64,000 nt of DNA, from positions 2,480,001-2,544,000 of the forward strand of contig NZ_JADLQN010000001.1 in the NCBI RefSeq assembly GCF_015477835.1, in the 5' to 3' direction. The DNA comes from Nocardia higoensis. Its GTDB lineage: Bacteria > Actinomycetota > Actinomycetes > Mycobacteriales > Mycobacteriaceae. Of this stretch, positions 46,132 to 53,931 are shown piece after piece. Each line of letters starts with the position of its first letter. Within the stretch, counting starts at the first letter, position 1. The notes beneath the pieces are model-generated. The model saw nothing but the letters and a program-made list of their open reading frames with translations, was not told where the DNA came from and ran no database searches. A program made the translations under genes and the position numbers.

Positions 46132-48165
46132 TCACTTCCCACCCTCCGGCGTGATGGCGGGCTCCAGCGCACCCACGGTGAGGCCGTCGACGACCAAGCG
46201 GTTGATATGGGCGGCCAGGTCGTCGGTGCGGCGGGCGGCGGTGCGTAGGTGGTGCAGGCGGGCGAAGGCGGCTCCGTATTCGCGTTGCCTGGGCAGCGGG
46301 AGCAGGGGGATCCGGATGCGCTGAGGCATCAGGCGGATCGAGGAGCCGAGGGTGGAGGCGGCGGTGTCGGGACCACCGGCGAAACCGGCCACGAACCAGG
46401 GGTCGAGGCGGTCGGGGTCCACGCGGAGGGCGATGACGTTGGGGCCGATGGCGGCGCCGACCCATTTCTCGGGTGTCACCCGAGCGTTGCCTGTGCGGTC
46501 ACGGCCGCCGTGGACCAGGGCAACGATCACGTCGTTGCCCTGGATGCGCACGACGGCGCGCTGCCAGGTGTCGTCGACGATGCCGCTGGGGTCGCTGTCG
46601 GTGGCGGCGTCGCGTCCGGTGAGGGCGGGGGTGCCGAGGTCCGCCTCGGACGGGTCGGCGCCATGGCCGGGATTCAGGACTTCCAGTGCGCCGCCCGCGG
46701 CCAGATCGCGCACGGTGGCGGTGCGCCAGGCGGGGGCGTCGACGGTGGTGAGGAATTCGAGTTCGGCTGCCGCGGCGCGTATCTCGTCGATCTCGGTGAG
46801 CAGATCGCGGAGGGCGGTGGTGACGGCCTCACCGGTGCGGTCGGCATCGACGGCGGCGCGGACGTGGCGGGCGGGGGTGAGGTCGACGTCGTCGTCGAGG
46901 ACGTCCATCACACGCAGCACCGCGGCCGCGTCGACTGCGGCGGCGGCTTCGCGGTCGCCGCGGGCGAAGGCGCGCCAGGTGGTGATGACCAGGCGGCTGA
47001 GCTGGTCCCAGGGCAGGGCGTCTGCCGGCGGATTGGCGGCCTGGTCGGCGCAGAGGCGGGCGGTGTCGAGGAAGAGCACCTCGTCGGGCGCGGGCAGATC
47101 AGGGGCGGGGCGGATCAGCACCCACAGTTGCAGCGCGATCTGACGAGGCGGGGCGAGCCCGGCAGGCAGGCCGATCACGGCGCGTAATGCGCCCGCGCGC
47201 AGAAGGTTCGCGCGGATGCGGCGGCCGCTGGAACGCATCGCGACGGCGGGTGGCAGCAGCAGCACGGCGCGGCCACCGGGGCGCAGATGCGACAGGGCGT
47301 GCTGGACCCAGGCCAGCTCGGACTCCACGCGCGGGGGGACGCCGTATTCCCAGCGGGGGTCGAGGGCCAGGCGGTCGGCACCCCAATCCCGTTGCTGGAA
47401 AGGAGGATTGCTGATGACGGCGTCGAAGGTGAGCCCCGTGAAGGCATCCTCGGTGAGGCTGTCGCCCTCCTCGACGGAGACCAGCATCTTGCCCGGGGCT
47501 TCGAAGGAGTTCGCTCTGCGCTCGGCTTCGAGAGCGAGCAGGGCTCGGGCCCGGTGGACCTGGACCGCCAGCAGATCCTGGCCGAAGAGTCCGCGCGCCC
47601 CGGCCTGCGCGGCGGCGCGTAGCAGGGCACCGCTGCCACACGCCGGGTCGAGCACTTCGGCGGGCACCGCGAGGCCGGTATCGCGAGCGTCCTCGACGCC
47701 GCGGATCAGTTCGACGATCAACTCCGCCAACGGTTCAGGAGTCGGATAGACGCCGGTGGTGGGGTTCTCCTCCAAGCCGCGTTCGGCCAGCACGTCGAGT
47801 ACGGCGGCTGGGTCGTCGGCGTGCGCGGCGGCGCGAATGGCGCGTAGCACCTCGTCGTCGGCCTCGCGCGGACGCGGATCGGCGGCGAGAGCGGGCAACT
47901 GGTCGATGAGGGCGGCAATGCCCTGCGGTCGCACGGCGGCGCGCAAGACGGTGCGCAGCTCGCGCAGCGGGGACTCGGCCGCCTCGTAGCCGTGCTCGCG
48001 CAGCCAGTCGCGTACGTCGGCGAGTTCGAACAGCGGCCGGGTGTCGCTGCCGCCGCTGGGCGACGGAAAGTCGGGGTGGCGTCGCCGCCAGTTACTGACG
48101 GTGGCGCGGGTGACGCCGGCCAGCCGGGAGATCTCCGCGGCCGTGACCTGTGGGGTGTCGTTCAT
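46132..48165 (-). CDS. HTH-N6-adenine DNA methyltransferase with fused specificity-like domain
   Basis: 677 residues. N-terminus 1-55 is an AlpA/MerR-like helix-turn-helix (VTAAEISRLAGVTRATVSNW). Middle: gamma-type N6-adenine methylase, with the SAM loop DPACGSGALLRAA (~170) and catalytic NPPFQQRDW (~243), preceded by an HsdM-like helical domain (VYPTPEPLAELIVELI). C-terminal ~170 residues resemble a type I specificity half-subunit: a target-recognition region, IPLLPLPRQREYGAAFARLH and an RTDDLAAHINRLVVDGL coil. No nuclease domain or hsdR nearby, so it looks like an orphan or regulatory methyltransferase. GGAGGGGG precedes the ATG. Divergent from the VWA/PP2C/kinase genes. Confidence 0.85.
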   Translation of the reverse strand: MNDTPQVTAAEISRLAGVTRATVSNWRRRHPDFPSPSGGSDTRPLFELADVRDWLREHGYEAAESPLRELRTVLRAAVRPQGIAALIDQLPALAADPRPREADDEVLRAIRAAAHADDPAAVLDVLAERGLEENPTTGVYPTPEPLAELIVELIRGVEDARDTGLAVPAEVLDPACGSGALLRAAAQAGARGLFGQDLLAVQVHRARALLALEAERRANSFEAPGKMLVSVEEGDSLTEDAFTGLTFDAVISNPPFQQRDWGADRLALDPRWEYGVPPRVESELAWVQHALSHLRPGGRAVLLLPPAVAMRSSGRRIRANLLRAGALRAVIGLPAGLAPPRQIALQLWVLIRPAPDLPAPDEVLFLDTARLCADQAANPPADALPWDQLSRLVITTWRAFARGDREAAAAVDAAAVLRVMDVLDDDVDLTPARHVRAAVDADRTGEAVTTALRDLLTEIDEIRAAAAELEFLTTVDAPAWRTATVRDLAAGGALEVLNPGHGADPSEADLGTPALTGRDAATDSDPSGIVDDTWQRAVVRIQGNDVIVALVHGGRDRTGNARVTPEKWVGAAIGPNVIALRVDPDRLDPWFVAGFAGGPDTAASTLGSSIRLMPQRIRIPLLPLPRQREYGAAFARLHHLRTAARRTDDLAAHINRLVVDGLTVGALEPAITPEGGK

Positions 48166-48210
48166 CCCCCTCCTTTCGTGTCGGCCCCAGCTTCGACCAC
48201 ATGAGTCCGG

Positions 48211-48262
48211 TTGTCAATCACCTCCAAACCAGTTGACAATGTTTTCGTGTTCATCCTATGTT
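48211..48262. promoter_or_regulatory. Divergent promoter and operator between methyltransferase and VWA-kinase genes
   Basis: Plus strand: TTGACA (48233-48238), 18 nt, TATGTT (48257-48262), a good primary-sigma promoter. The mirror element TTGTCAA (48211-48217) gives a minus-strand TTGACA facing the methyltransferase; its -10 is not clear. The two elements form an inverted repeat centred at 48225, so one dimer could block both. Confidence 0.6.
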
Positions 48263-48295
48263 GGGCGTCGCCCGAAGAAGAGCCGAAAACATTGT
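48236..48295. promoter_or_regulatory. 12-bp inverted repeat flanking the -10 region
   Basis: ACAATGTTTTCG (48236-48247) and CGAAAACATTGT (48284-48295) are perfectly complementary, 36 nt apart. They surround the putative -10 and start site and can form a leader hairpin or a looped operator pair. Confidence 0.6.
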
Positions 48296-48310
48296 TCACC
48301 GCAACGACCC

Positions 48311-48607
48311 ATGAACGACAAGACCCCTGGACAGCGCCATTCCCAGCAATCACATCCCGGCCATCAGCGGCACGATCACCAGCAGCCCCATCCTCAGCAC
48401 ACCGCTGCTCAGCACTCCCATCCTCAGCACACCGATCCTGTGCCGCCCGTTCCCCCGCCGCCCGCTGCCCCCGAGCCGGATGCGGCGCCCACGGGCGCGG
48501 CCGTACCGGACGGTGAGTTCGAATTCCGGGTGACCGCCGTCGACGCGCCGGTGAAGACGGTGGGTGACAACCGATTCCCGAGCGGCGCGAAAGTCGTTCT
48601 ACGCTGA
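48311..48607 (+). CDS. His/Gln-rich short protein with a truncated DUF4352-like end
   Basis: 98 residues. The first 40 are packed with His, Gln and Pro (HPGHQRHDHQQPHPQHT), encoded partly by an 18-bp direct repeat (48387-48404 and 48417-48434). Then a Pro/Ala linker and GEFEFRVTAVDAPVKTVGDN, which resembles the first strands of DUF4352/telomere-like Ig domains; the domain stops after KVVLR. It may be a 3'-truncated remnant or a genuine short metal-binding protein. It is the first gene after the promoter that also serves the VWA triad. Confidence 0.5.
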   Translation: MNDKTPGQRHSQQSHPGHQRHDHQQPHPQHTAAQHSHPQHTDPVPPVPPPPAAPEPDAAPTGAAVPDGEFEFRVTAVDAPVKTVGDNRFPSGAKVVLR

Positions 48608-48725
48608 GCGAATCGGTCGGTGGATGCTGAACCGACAGACACCGGCCGGTGCGCAATGTCATGCTGACGATCCCCGAATTCCGTTCGGGGCGTACTGAAT
48701 CGCGAATTCGCCAGGAGGCGGACCT

Positions 48726-49424
48726 GTGCCGGATATCACCCTTCCACTGAACGAAGCCAACCCTGATCCCCGCGTCGCCTGCATCGTCCTCGCCGATGTC
48801 TCGGGCTCGATGTCGGGTGCGCCGATCGCCGCACTACAGAACGGGTTCGCCGCGTTCGTCGAATACGTCACCGGGGACGACCTGGCGCGCAAGAGGGCTG
48901 AGGTCGCGGTGATCACCTTCGGCACCGAGGCCCGGGTGGTGGTGCCGCTGCAGGAAGCCCGCATGCTCGAGCCGGTCCCGTTCTCCGCGGGCGGCAGCAC
49001 GAACATGGCCGCCGCCATCGATATGGCTATCGACATGATCGACGAGCGCAAGCGCGAATACCGGGCCGGCGGCATCCAGTACTACCGGCCGTGGTTGCTG
49101 CTGCTCACCGACGGCGCACCCAACCCGATCGGCTTCGACGCGGCGGTCGCGCGGTTGAACGCCCTCGAGGCGGCCAAGGGCGTCACGGTGTTCGCGATCG
49201 GCGTCGGCGACAATGTCGACTACCAGCAGCTCGAACGGGTGACCACACAGCGTCCGCCCGCGCCGCTGGCCGGGCTGCGGTTCAACGAGTTCTTCGAGTG
49301 GCTGTCGACCTCGCTCGGCAACATGGCGAGCTCGGGCAACCACGGCCGCTCCGACGAGCAAGTGGCGGCCAACTCCGACCAGCAGGTGGCACTCGCACCG
49401 CTGTCGGGCTGGACGACCGTCTGA
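48726..49424 (+). CDS. VWA-domain protein (TerY-like)
   Basis: 232 residues, a single von Willebrand factor A domain with an intact MIDAS: DVSGSMSG (D-x-S-x-S), GGSTNMAAA (Thr) and LLTDGAPN (Asp). The C-terminal ~30 residues are hydrophilic. It resembles TerY proteins that occur with a PP2C phosphatase and a kinase (TerY-P triad), as here. Cytoplasmic, metal-dependent protein-binding partner is inferred. AGGAGG precedes GTG 48726. The stop overlaps the next start by one base (TGATG). Confidence 0.85.
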   Translation: MPDITLPLNEANPDPRVACIVLADVSGSMSGAPIAALQNGFAAFVEYVTGDDLARKRAEVAVITFGTEARVVVPLQEARMLEPVPFSAGGSTNMAAAIDMAIDMIDERKREYRAGGIQYYRPWLLLLTDGAPNPIGFDAAVARLNALEAAKGVTVFAIGVGDNVDYQQLERVTTQRPPAPLAGLRFNEFFEWLSTSLGNMASSGNHGRSDEQVAANSDQQVALAPLSGWTTV

Positions 49425-50296
49425 TGGTGTGGCTCCCCCGGCACTGGAGGGTCACCGGGGCATCGGCGGCCGGCGAAGCACACCTCCGCAGAGGACTCGG
49501 CTGCGACGACGCGTTCGCCTACGCGATCACCGGCGACCTGGTCGTCGCCGCGGTCGCCGACGGCGCGGGCAGTGTCACGCAGACCTCGGCATGGGGTTCC
49601 TACACCGTGTGCGACCGGGTCGTGACCACCGCGCTCATCCCGGAGTTCCGCGACTGGTTCGGCGATGTCCGGCGCGGTGAGGTGGCTCCGGAATGCTTGA
49701 TGGAGTGGCTTTTCCGGCAGGCTCTCGACGCGCTGCACGCGCGGGCTCGCGGCACCGGGCAGCCGGTCGCCGAACTCGCCACCACACTGGCGGTGGCGAT
49801 CGCCACGCCGGACTTCGCGATCTTCGCGCAGATCGGGGACGGTGTGATCGCGCTGCGGGAACGTGACGGAGTGCGGACGGTGCTCGTCGAGGAGAAGGGC
49901 GAGTACGCGAATCTGACCTGGTTCGTGCAGTCGCGCGATGCCTTCACCACCTCGTTCCGTGTACACACCGCCGTCGACGTGACGGCGTTCGCGCTGAGCA
50001 CCGACGGGATGGCGTACAAGATCACCGATGTGGCCAGCGGGGCCGCGTTCGAGCCGTTCTTCACGGGCGCGTGGGCGGCGACAGCGGCCGACGAACTCGG
50101 GGAAGCCGAACTCGAAGCCTGGCTGGCCGGGATCGCCGACGATCAGACCGGCGACGACAAGACCGTCGTGCTGGCGGTGCTCACCGGCACCGCCGAGGGC
50201 GACGACGCGACCGCGGCCCCCGCCCTGGAGCGCCGGGTGCAGTCGCGGCGGCCACCGGTATATGTCGCGCCTACCGTGGAAAGCATCGAAAGCTGA
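49424..50296 (+). CDS. PP2C-family serine/threonine phosphatase of the TerY-P type
   Basis: 290 residues. Metal-binding motifs of PP2C: CDDAFAY, VVAAVADGAGSVTQTS (DG-x-G), FAIFAQIGDGVIALR, AFALSTDGMAY and TGDDKTVVLAVL. It would remove phosphate from targets of the kinase encoded next. Overlapping start (TGATG) with the VWA gene and 3 bp before the kinase show a tight operon. Confidence 0.85.
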   Translation: MVWLPRHWRVTGASAAGEAHLRRGLGCDDAFAYAITGDLVVAAVADGAGSVTQTSAWGSYTVCDRVVTTALIPEFRDWFGDVRRGEVAPECLMEWLFRQALDALHARARGTGQPVAELATTLAVAIATPDFAIFAQIGDGVIALRERDGVRTVLVEEKGEYANLTWFVQSRDAFTTSFRVHTAVDVTAFALSTDGMAYKITDVASGAAFEPFFTGAWAATAADELGEAELEAWLAGIADDQTGDDKTVVLAVLTGTAEGDDATAAPALERRVQSRRPPVYVAPTVESIES

Positions 50297-50299
50297 GTC

Positions 50300-52300
50300 A
50301 TGCAGGTGTTCCGGCTCGACGACGGACGGGTGGTGCGGCTCGGCAAGGAGTTGGCCAGTGCCGGTGAGGGCGTGGTCAGCGAGGTGATCGGCCATCCCGA
50401 ATGGGTAGCCAAGATCTACCATGCGCACCTGCCGGAGCAGGGGCTCGCGGCGCGCGACCGGAAGGTGCGCGCGATGGCGGCCGCGAAGCCCCCGGGCGCC
50501 GAACAGGCCGACGGTTTCGTGGTGCTCGCCTGGCCGGAGCACGCGGTGGTCGGCCCGGACAATCGGGTACGCGGGTTCGTGATGCGCAGGATCGACACCG
50601 TCGAGACGGTCGAGGTGCACAGGTTGTCGAATCCGGCCGACCGGGCGGACCCCAATCCCAAGGGCCCGCAATGGCCGAAGAAGGTGACCTGGCTGCATCT
50701 GGTCAATATCGCCCGCAACCTGTGCCGCGCGGTCGACACCGCGCACACGGCGGGTGCGGTGATCGGGGACTTCAACGAGCGCAATATCCTCGTCGCCGAC
50801 ACCACGCTGGTGAGTTTGGTCGACTGCGATTCCTTCCAGTTCCGCTCCGGTTCGACAGTGCATCCGTGCGGGGTGGCGCGGCCGGAATTCCTCGCACCGG
50901 AATTGGCGAGCGTCGATCTGGCCCGGCATATCAGGGACAAGTCCTCGGACCTGTTCGTCCTGGCAATTCACATATATCTGTTGTTGATGGCGGGCAATCA
51001 TCCGTTTTCGCGCGGTGACTGGACCGGGCGCGGCGAGAAACCGGACGCGCTGGCGCTGGCCGTGGGCGGGCACTGGGCCGGTGGCGCCCGATCGAAACTG
51101 AAATGTCATCCGGCGGCGCCCGAGGTCGGCATGTTGCCCGTGCCCGTGCGGGATCTGTTCGAGCGGGCGCTCGGCGCCGGGGCGAGACAACCGGCTCGAC
51201 GTCCTTCGGCCGCCGAATGGGAGCGGGCGCTCGCGGCGATCACCTCGAGCCGGTGCGCGCGGGACACGACGCATTACTACCCGGATCGGAGTCGCGACTG
51301 CCCGTGGTGCGCGCTCGCCGAGCGGCAGAACGGTGGCACGCGCGTCACGGCGAGATCGAGAGCGAAGACGCTCCCCACGCGGGGGACGGGCACCGCGCGG
51401 GTCACCACCTGCACCGCGACGCTCGGCACGAAACCCCGAGGGCAGACGACGGCCATCGGCCGAGCGGCCACTGTCACCCGGCCCTCACTCGCTCGGCCCG
51501 CCGCGACACGGCCGCCCGCCACGGCCCGAACAAGCAAGGCCGACCCGGTGGTCACCGAACGCCGGGAGATCGACCGCACCGTCGGACGCCTCGTGCTCGG
51601 CGCGACGTCGACATGCCTGACTCCCTGGTTGCTCGGCCATTACCTGCTGCGCGGCAGCTACCTGCCGGTGTCCGGTGAGGTCTACAACGACGAGATCCGG
51701 GCCTGGTGGCCGTATTTCTGGGCCGAGTTGCGCGGTGGCTGGGCACTGCTCTGGCTGCTGGCGGCGGTGTTCCTGCTGGTACGACCGTGGCGCGGGCGAT
51801 GGCTGTCCCTCCTGGCCGGTGTCGCGCTGCTGTCCATGGCGATCTGGGTCGGCCCCGGCGCCGCGGACAGCTTCGCGAGCGCCGAGCGGACATCGGTGGC
51901 GGAGCTGGACTCGACCAGGTTCCCGTTCTCCGGGCATCACACCACCTGCGGATCCGTCGACGTGGGTGTCCGGGCGTCCGAGCACGCTCCGGTGCATTCC
52001 CTGTGGCAGATGTACGTGTTCACCGACAGCGGCGAAGCCGGCTCGGTCTGTGATCAGGTCGCGGTCTATCACGGCTGGCAGGAGACTGCCTCCCTGCGAC
52101 TGCCGGACGGCATCGCCTTCGAGGATTTCGGCAGCAGCATGTCGGTCTACTTCCAGGACGTCGGCGAGTCCTATCCGTCCGGCTGGGCTTTCTGGGACTA
52201 CGACCTGTCCCGGGTGTGGCTCACCGTCCACACCACCAACGGCCGGGTCGTGTCCACGAACCTGCGCGACGCGGCCCACGGAGGGCTGGCTCTTCGATGA
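50300..52300 (+). CDS. Membrane-spanning protein kinase-like protein with zinc ribbon (TerY-P type)
   Basis: 666 residues. N-terminal ~310: divergent protein-kinase domain (VAKIYH with the Lys, IGDFNERNILV as catalytic loop, LVDCDSFQF for the DFG, APELASVD). The HRD Arg is replaced in GDFNERN, as in other TerY-P kinases. A zinc-ribbon-like CARDTTHYYPDRSRDCPWC follows, then a basic Thr/Arg/Ala linker, three membrane helices (~430-530) and an outer domain with two cysteines. The membrane part is unusual for this family. It could sense an envelope signal and phosphorylate partners checked by the PP2C. Confidence 0.8.
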   Translation: MQVFRLDDGRVVRLGKELASAGEGVVSEVIGHPEWVAKIYHAHLPEQGLAARDRKVRAMAAAKPPGAEQADGFVVLAWPEHAVVGPDNRVRGFVMRRIDTVETVEVHRLSNPADRADPNPKGPQWPKKVTWLHLVNIARNLCRAVDTAHTAGAVIGDFNERNILVADTTLVSLVDCDSFQFRSGSTVHPCGVARPEFLAPELASVDLARHIRDKSSDLFVLAIHIYLLLMAGNHPFSRGDWTGRGEKPDALALAVGGHWAGGARSKLKCHPAAPEVGMLPVPVRDLFERALGAGARQPARRPSAAEWERALAAITSSRCARDTTHYYPDRSRDCPWCALAERQNGGTRVTARSRAKTLPTRGTGTARVTTCTATLGTKPRGQTTAIGRAATVTRPSLARPAATRPPATARTSKADPVVTERREIDRTVGRLVLGATSTCLTPWLLGHYLLRGSYLPVSGEVYNDEIRAWWPYFWAELRGGWALLWLLAAVFLLVRPWRGRWLSLLAGVALLSMAIWVGPGAADSFASAERTSVAELDSTRFPFSGHHTTCGSVDVGVRASEHAPVHSLWQMYVFTDSGEAGSVCDQVAVYHGWQETASLRLPDGIAFEDFGSSMSVYFQDVGESYPSGWAFWDYDLSRVWLTVHTTNGRVVSTNLRDAAHGGLALR

Positions 52301-52353
52301 CGCGCTGGGGGCGCCGGCGAAGCCGCCGACGCCCCCAGACCCCTCGAGTCGTC

Positions 52354-53715
52354 CTACAGAGCGTGATTCGCCACGAACACCGAGCCCGGCGCGACGGTAT
52401 CGCGCAACTGGCTCAGGCGGGCCCAGTCCTCGCCGTCGAACAGCCTCCCGCTGTCGACGCGATTCTCGGCGAAGGTCGCGACGAGATGGGGCAGCGACCA
52501 CGGCGCCATCGCCCGCACCACCGCGAAGCCCGCCGCCTTGCCCGCCACCGCGGCCTGCGGTGTGGGCGCCACCGCGACGCACAGCAGGGCGTACTCGCCC
52601 GGAATGTGTGACAGCGCACCGCCGTTCGCGTCGGGGCGGGCGATGGCGCCGCCCAGGTGGCGAAGTTCGGCGAACATCAGTCCGGAGGCCGTGCCGTCGC
52701 CGACCCGGTCGAGGAAGGCCGCGACGGCTTCGACGTCGAGCGGGCCGAGGACGCTGTGGTCGCCGACCGCGGGGGTGGGGGCGGGCGGGTCCATGTGCAC
52801 CTCGACCAGTGCCTGCGCCGGGATGCGGCCGAAGGTGTCGACTTCGGGGGTCAGCGCGCGCAGGGGGGCGAGCAGATCGGCTGCGACCTCGTCGGATTCG
52901 AGGATCGCGCCGTCGATGACGACGATGTCGCGGCCGGACAGGAACGGCGGGAGTTCCGGCAGCGGCGGGAAGCTCATCACGCGCAGCGAGGTGGTGGCCG
53001 ACTCGGGGACGGTCTCGGTCCACCGGACCCATGCCGGGACCACCTCGGCCGCGCGCGACCGGTCCCACAGCAGCATGCCCGCGAAGACATCGGCGTAGGG
53101 CAGCAATTCGATGTCGATGGCGACGACCACGCCCAGGTTTCCGCCGCCGCCGCGCAGCGCCCAGAACAGCTCCGGGTTCTCGGTGGCGGAAGCGTGCGCG
53201 ACGGTGCCGTCGTGCAGGACCACCTCGAAGGCGCGCACCGAGTTCGCGGCCACGCCGTGGGCGCGGCCGTAGAAGGACAGGCCGCCGGACAGGATGTAGC
53301 CGGCGACGGCGACGTCGGGGGCGCTGCCGTGCAGGGCGGTCAGGCCGTGCGGGGCGGCGGCGGCCAGCACCTCCTGCCACAGGGTGCCGCCGAGCACGCG
53401 GGCCGTGCGGGCGACCGGGTCGACCGTGACACCGGTGAACTGTGACAGCCGCAGCAGCACCACGTCGTCGAGGGCCACCTCGGCGAGCGGGCCCGCGCCG
53501 TGACCGGTGCTCTGCGGCGCGATCCGCAGGCCGGCGGCGGTGGCGGCACGCACCACCGCCGCCACCTGTTCCACCCCGGTCGGGACGGCGACCGCGGCGG
53601 GGCGCTGGTCGACGGCGATGTTCCAGGGAGCGCGGGCGGCGTCGTAGCCGGGGTCGCCGGGCAGATGGAGTTCGCAGTGCGCGCGCACCGATTCGAGAGC
53701 GAGAGCGAGAGTCAT
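52354..53715 (-). CDS. FAD-linked oxidase of the berberine-bridge type
   Basis: 453 residues. FAD-binding PCMH domain (APQSTGHGAGPL with the flavin-attached His, DVAVAGYILSGGLSFYGR, ALRGGGGNLGVVVAI) followed by a substrate-binding and BBE-like C-terminal region. The 6-S-cysteinyl Cys of bicovalent types is not evident; GYILSGG stands in the place where such enzymes have Cys. Substrate unknown; secondary-metabolite or sugar oxidation is typical. ATG 53715. Divergent from a LuxR regulator, with two palindromes in the gap. Confidence 0.8.
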   Translation of the reverse strand: MTLALALESVRAHCELHLPGDPGYDAARAPWNIAVDQRPAAVAVPTGVEQVAAVVRAATAAGLRIAPQSTGHGAGPLAEVALDDVVLLRLSQFTGVTVDPVARTARVLGGTLWQEVLAAAAPHGLTALHGSAPDVAVAGYILSGGLSFYGRAHGVAANSVRAFEVVLHDGTVAHASATENPELFWALRGGGGNLGVVVAIDIELLPYADVFAGMLLWDRSRAAEVVPAWVRWTETVPESATTSLRVMSFPPLPELPPFLSGRDIVVIDGAILESDEVAADLLAPLRALTPEVDTFGRIPAQALVEVHMDPPAPTPAVGDHSVLGPLDVEAVAAFLDRVGDGTASGLMFAELRHLGGAIARPDANGGALSHIPGEYALLCVAVAPTPQAAVAGKAAGFAVVRAMAPWSLPHLVATFAENRVDSGRLFDGEDWARLSQLRDTVAPGSVFVANHAL

Positions 53716-53800
53716 GCCGACAACATTCGGCCGACGCGCCGCTCGCCGACATCCCGCGTCGCGGGGTATTTTCCGACCCGCGATGCTGGGGGTGGCCGTC

Positions 53801-53814
53801 CCCAGAAATCTGGG
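53801..53814. promoter_or_regulatory. Palindrome CCCAGA-AA-TCTGGG
   Basis: A perfect 6-bp-arm palindrome in the 216-bp divergent gap between the FAD oxidase and the LuxR gene. The same pattern recurs at 53882, 81 bp away. Confidence 0.6.
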
Positions 53815-53881
53815 ACGCGGGCGCGACTCCCACGGCAGTGGATTCGATCGTGGCAGAATACCGGCAAAGTGTGGCCGCGAA

Positions 53882-53895
53882 CCCAGAGTTCTGGG
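53882..53895. promoter_or_regulatory. Palindrome CCCAGA-GT-TCTGGG
   Basis: Second perfect copy of CCCAGA-NN-TCTGGG, 36 bp before the LuxR start. With the first copy it makes a likely regulator-binding pair. Confidence 0.6.
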
Positions 53896-53931
53896 ATGGT
53901 GCCGCGACCGCGGACAGGGCACACTCTGCTC

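Noticed and set aside
46132..48165. Complete type I restriction-modification system
   Set aside because: Only a methylase-specificity polypeptide is present; no HsdR or other nuclease domain lies in the neighbourhood shown.
50300..52300. PglW/BREX kinase
   Set aside because: No pglZ, brxL or brxC-type genes are nearby, and the VWA and PP2C partners and zinc ribbon fit the TerY-P type better.
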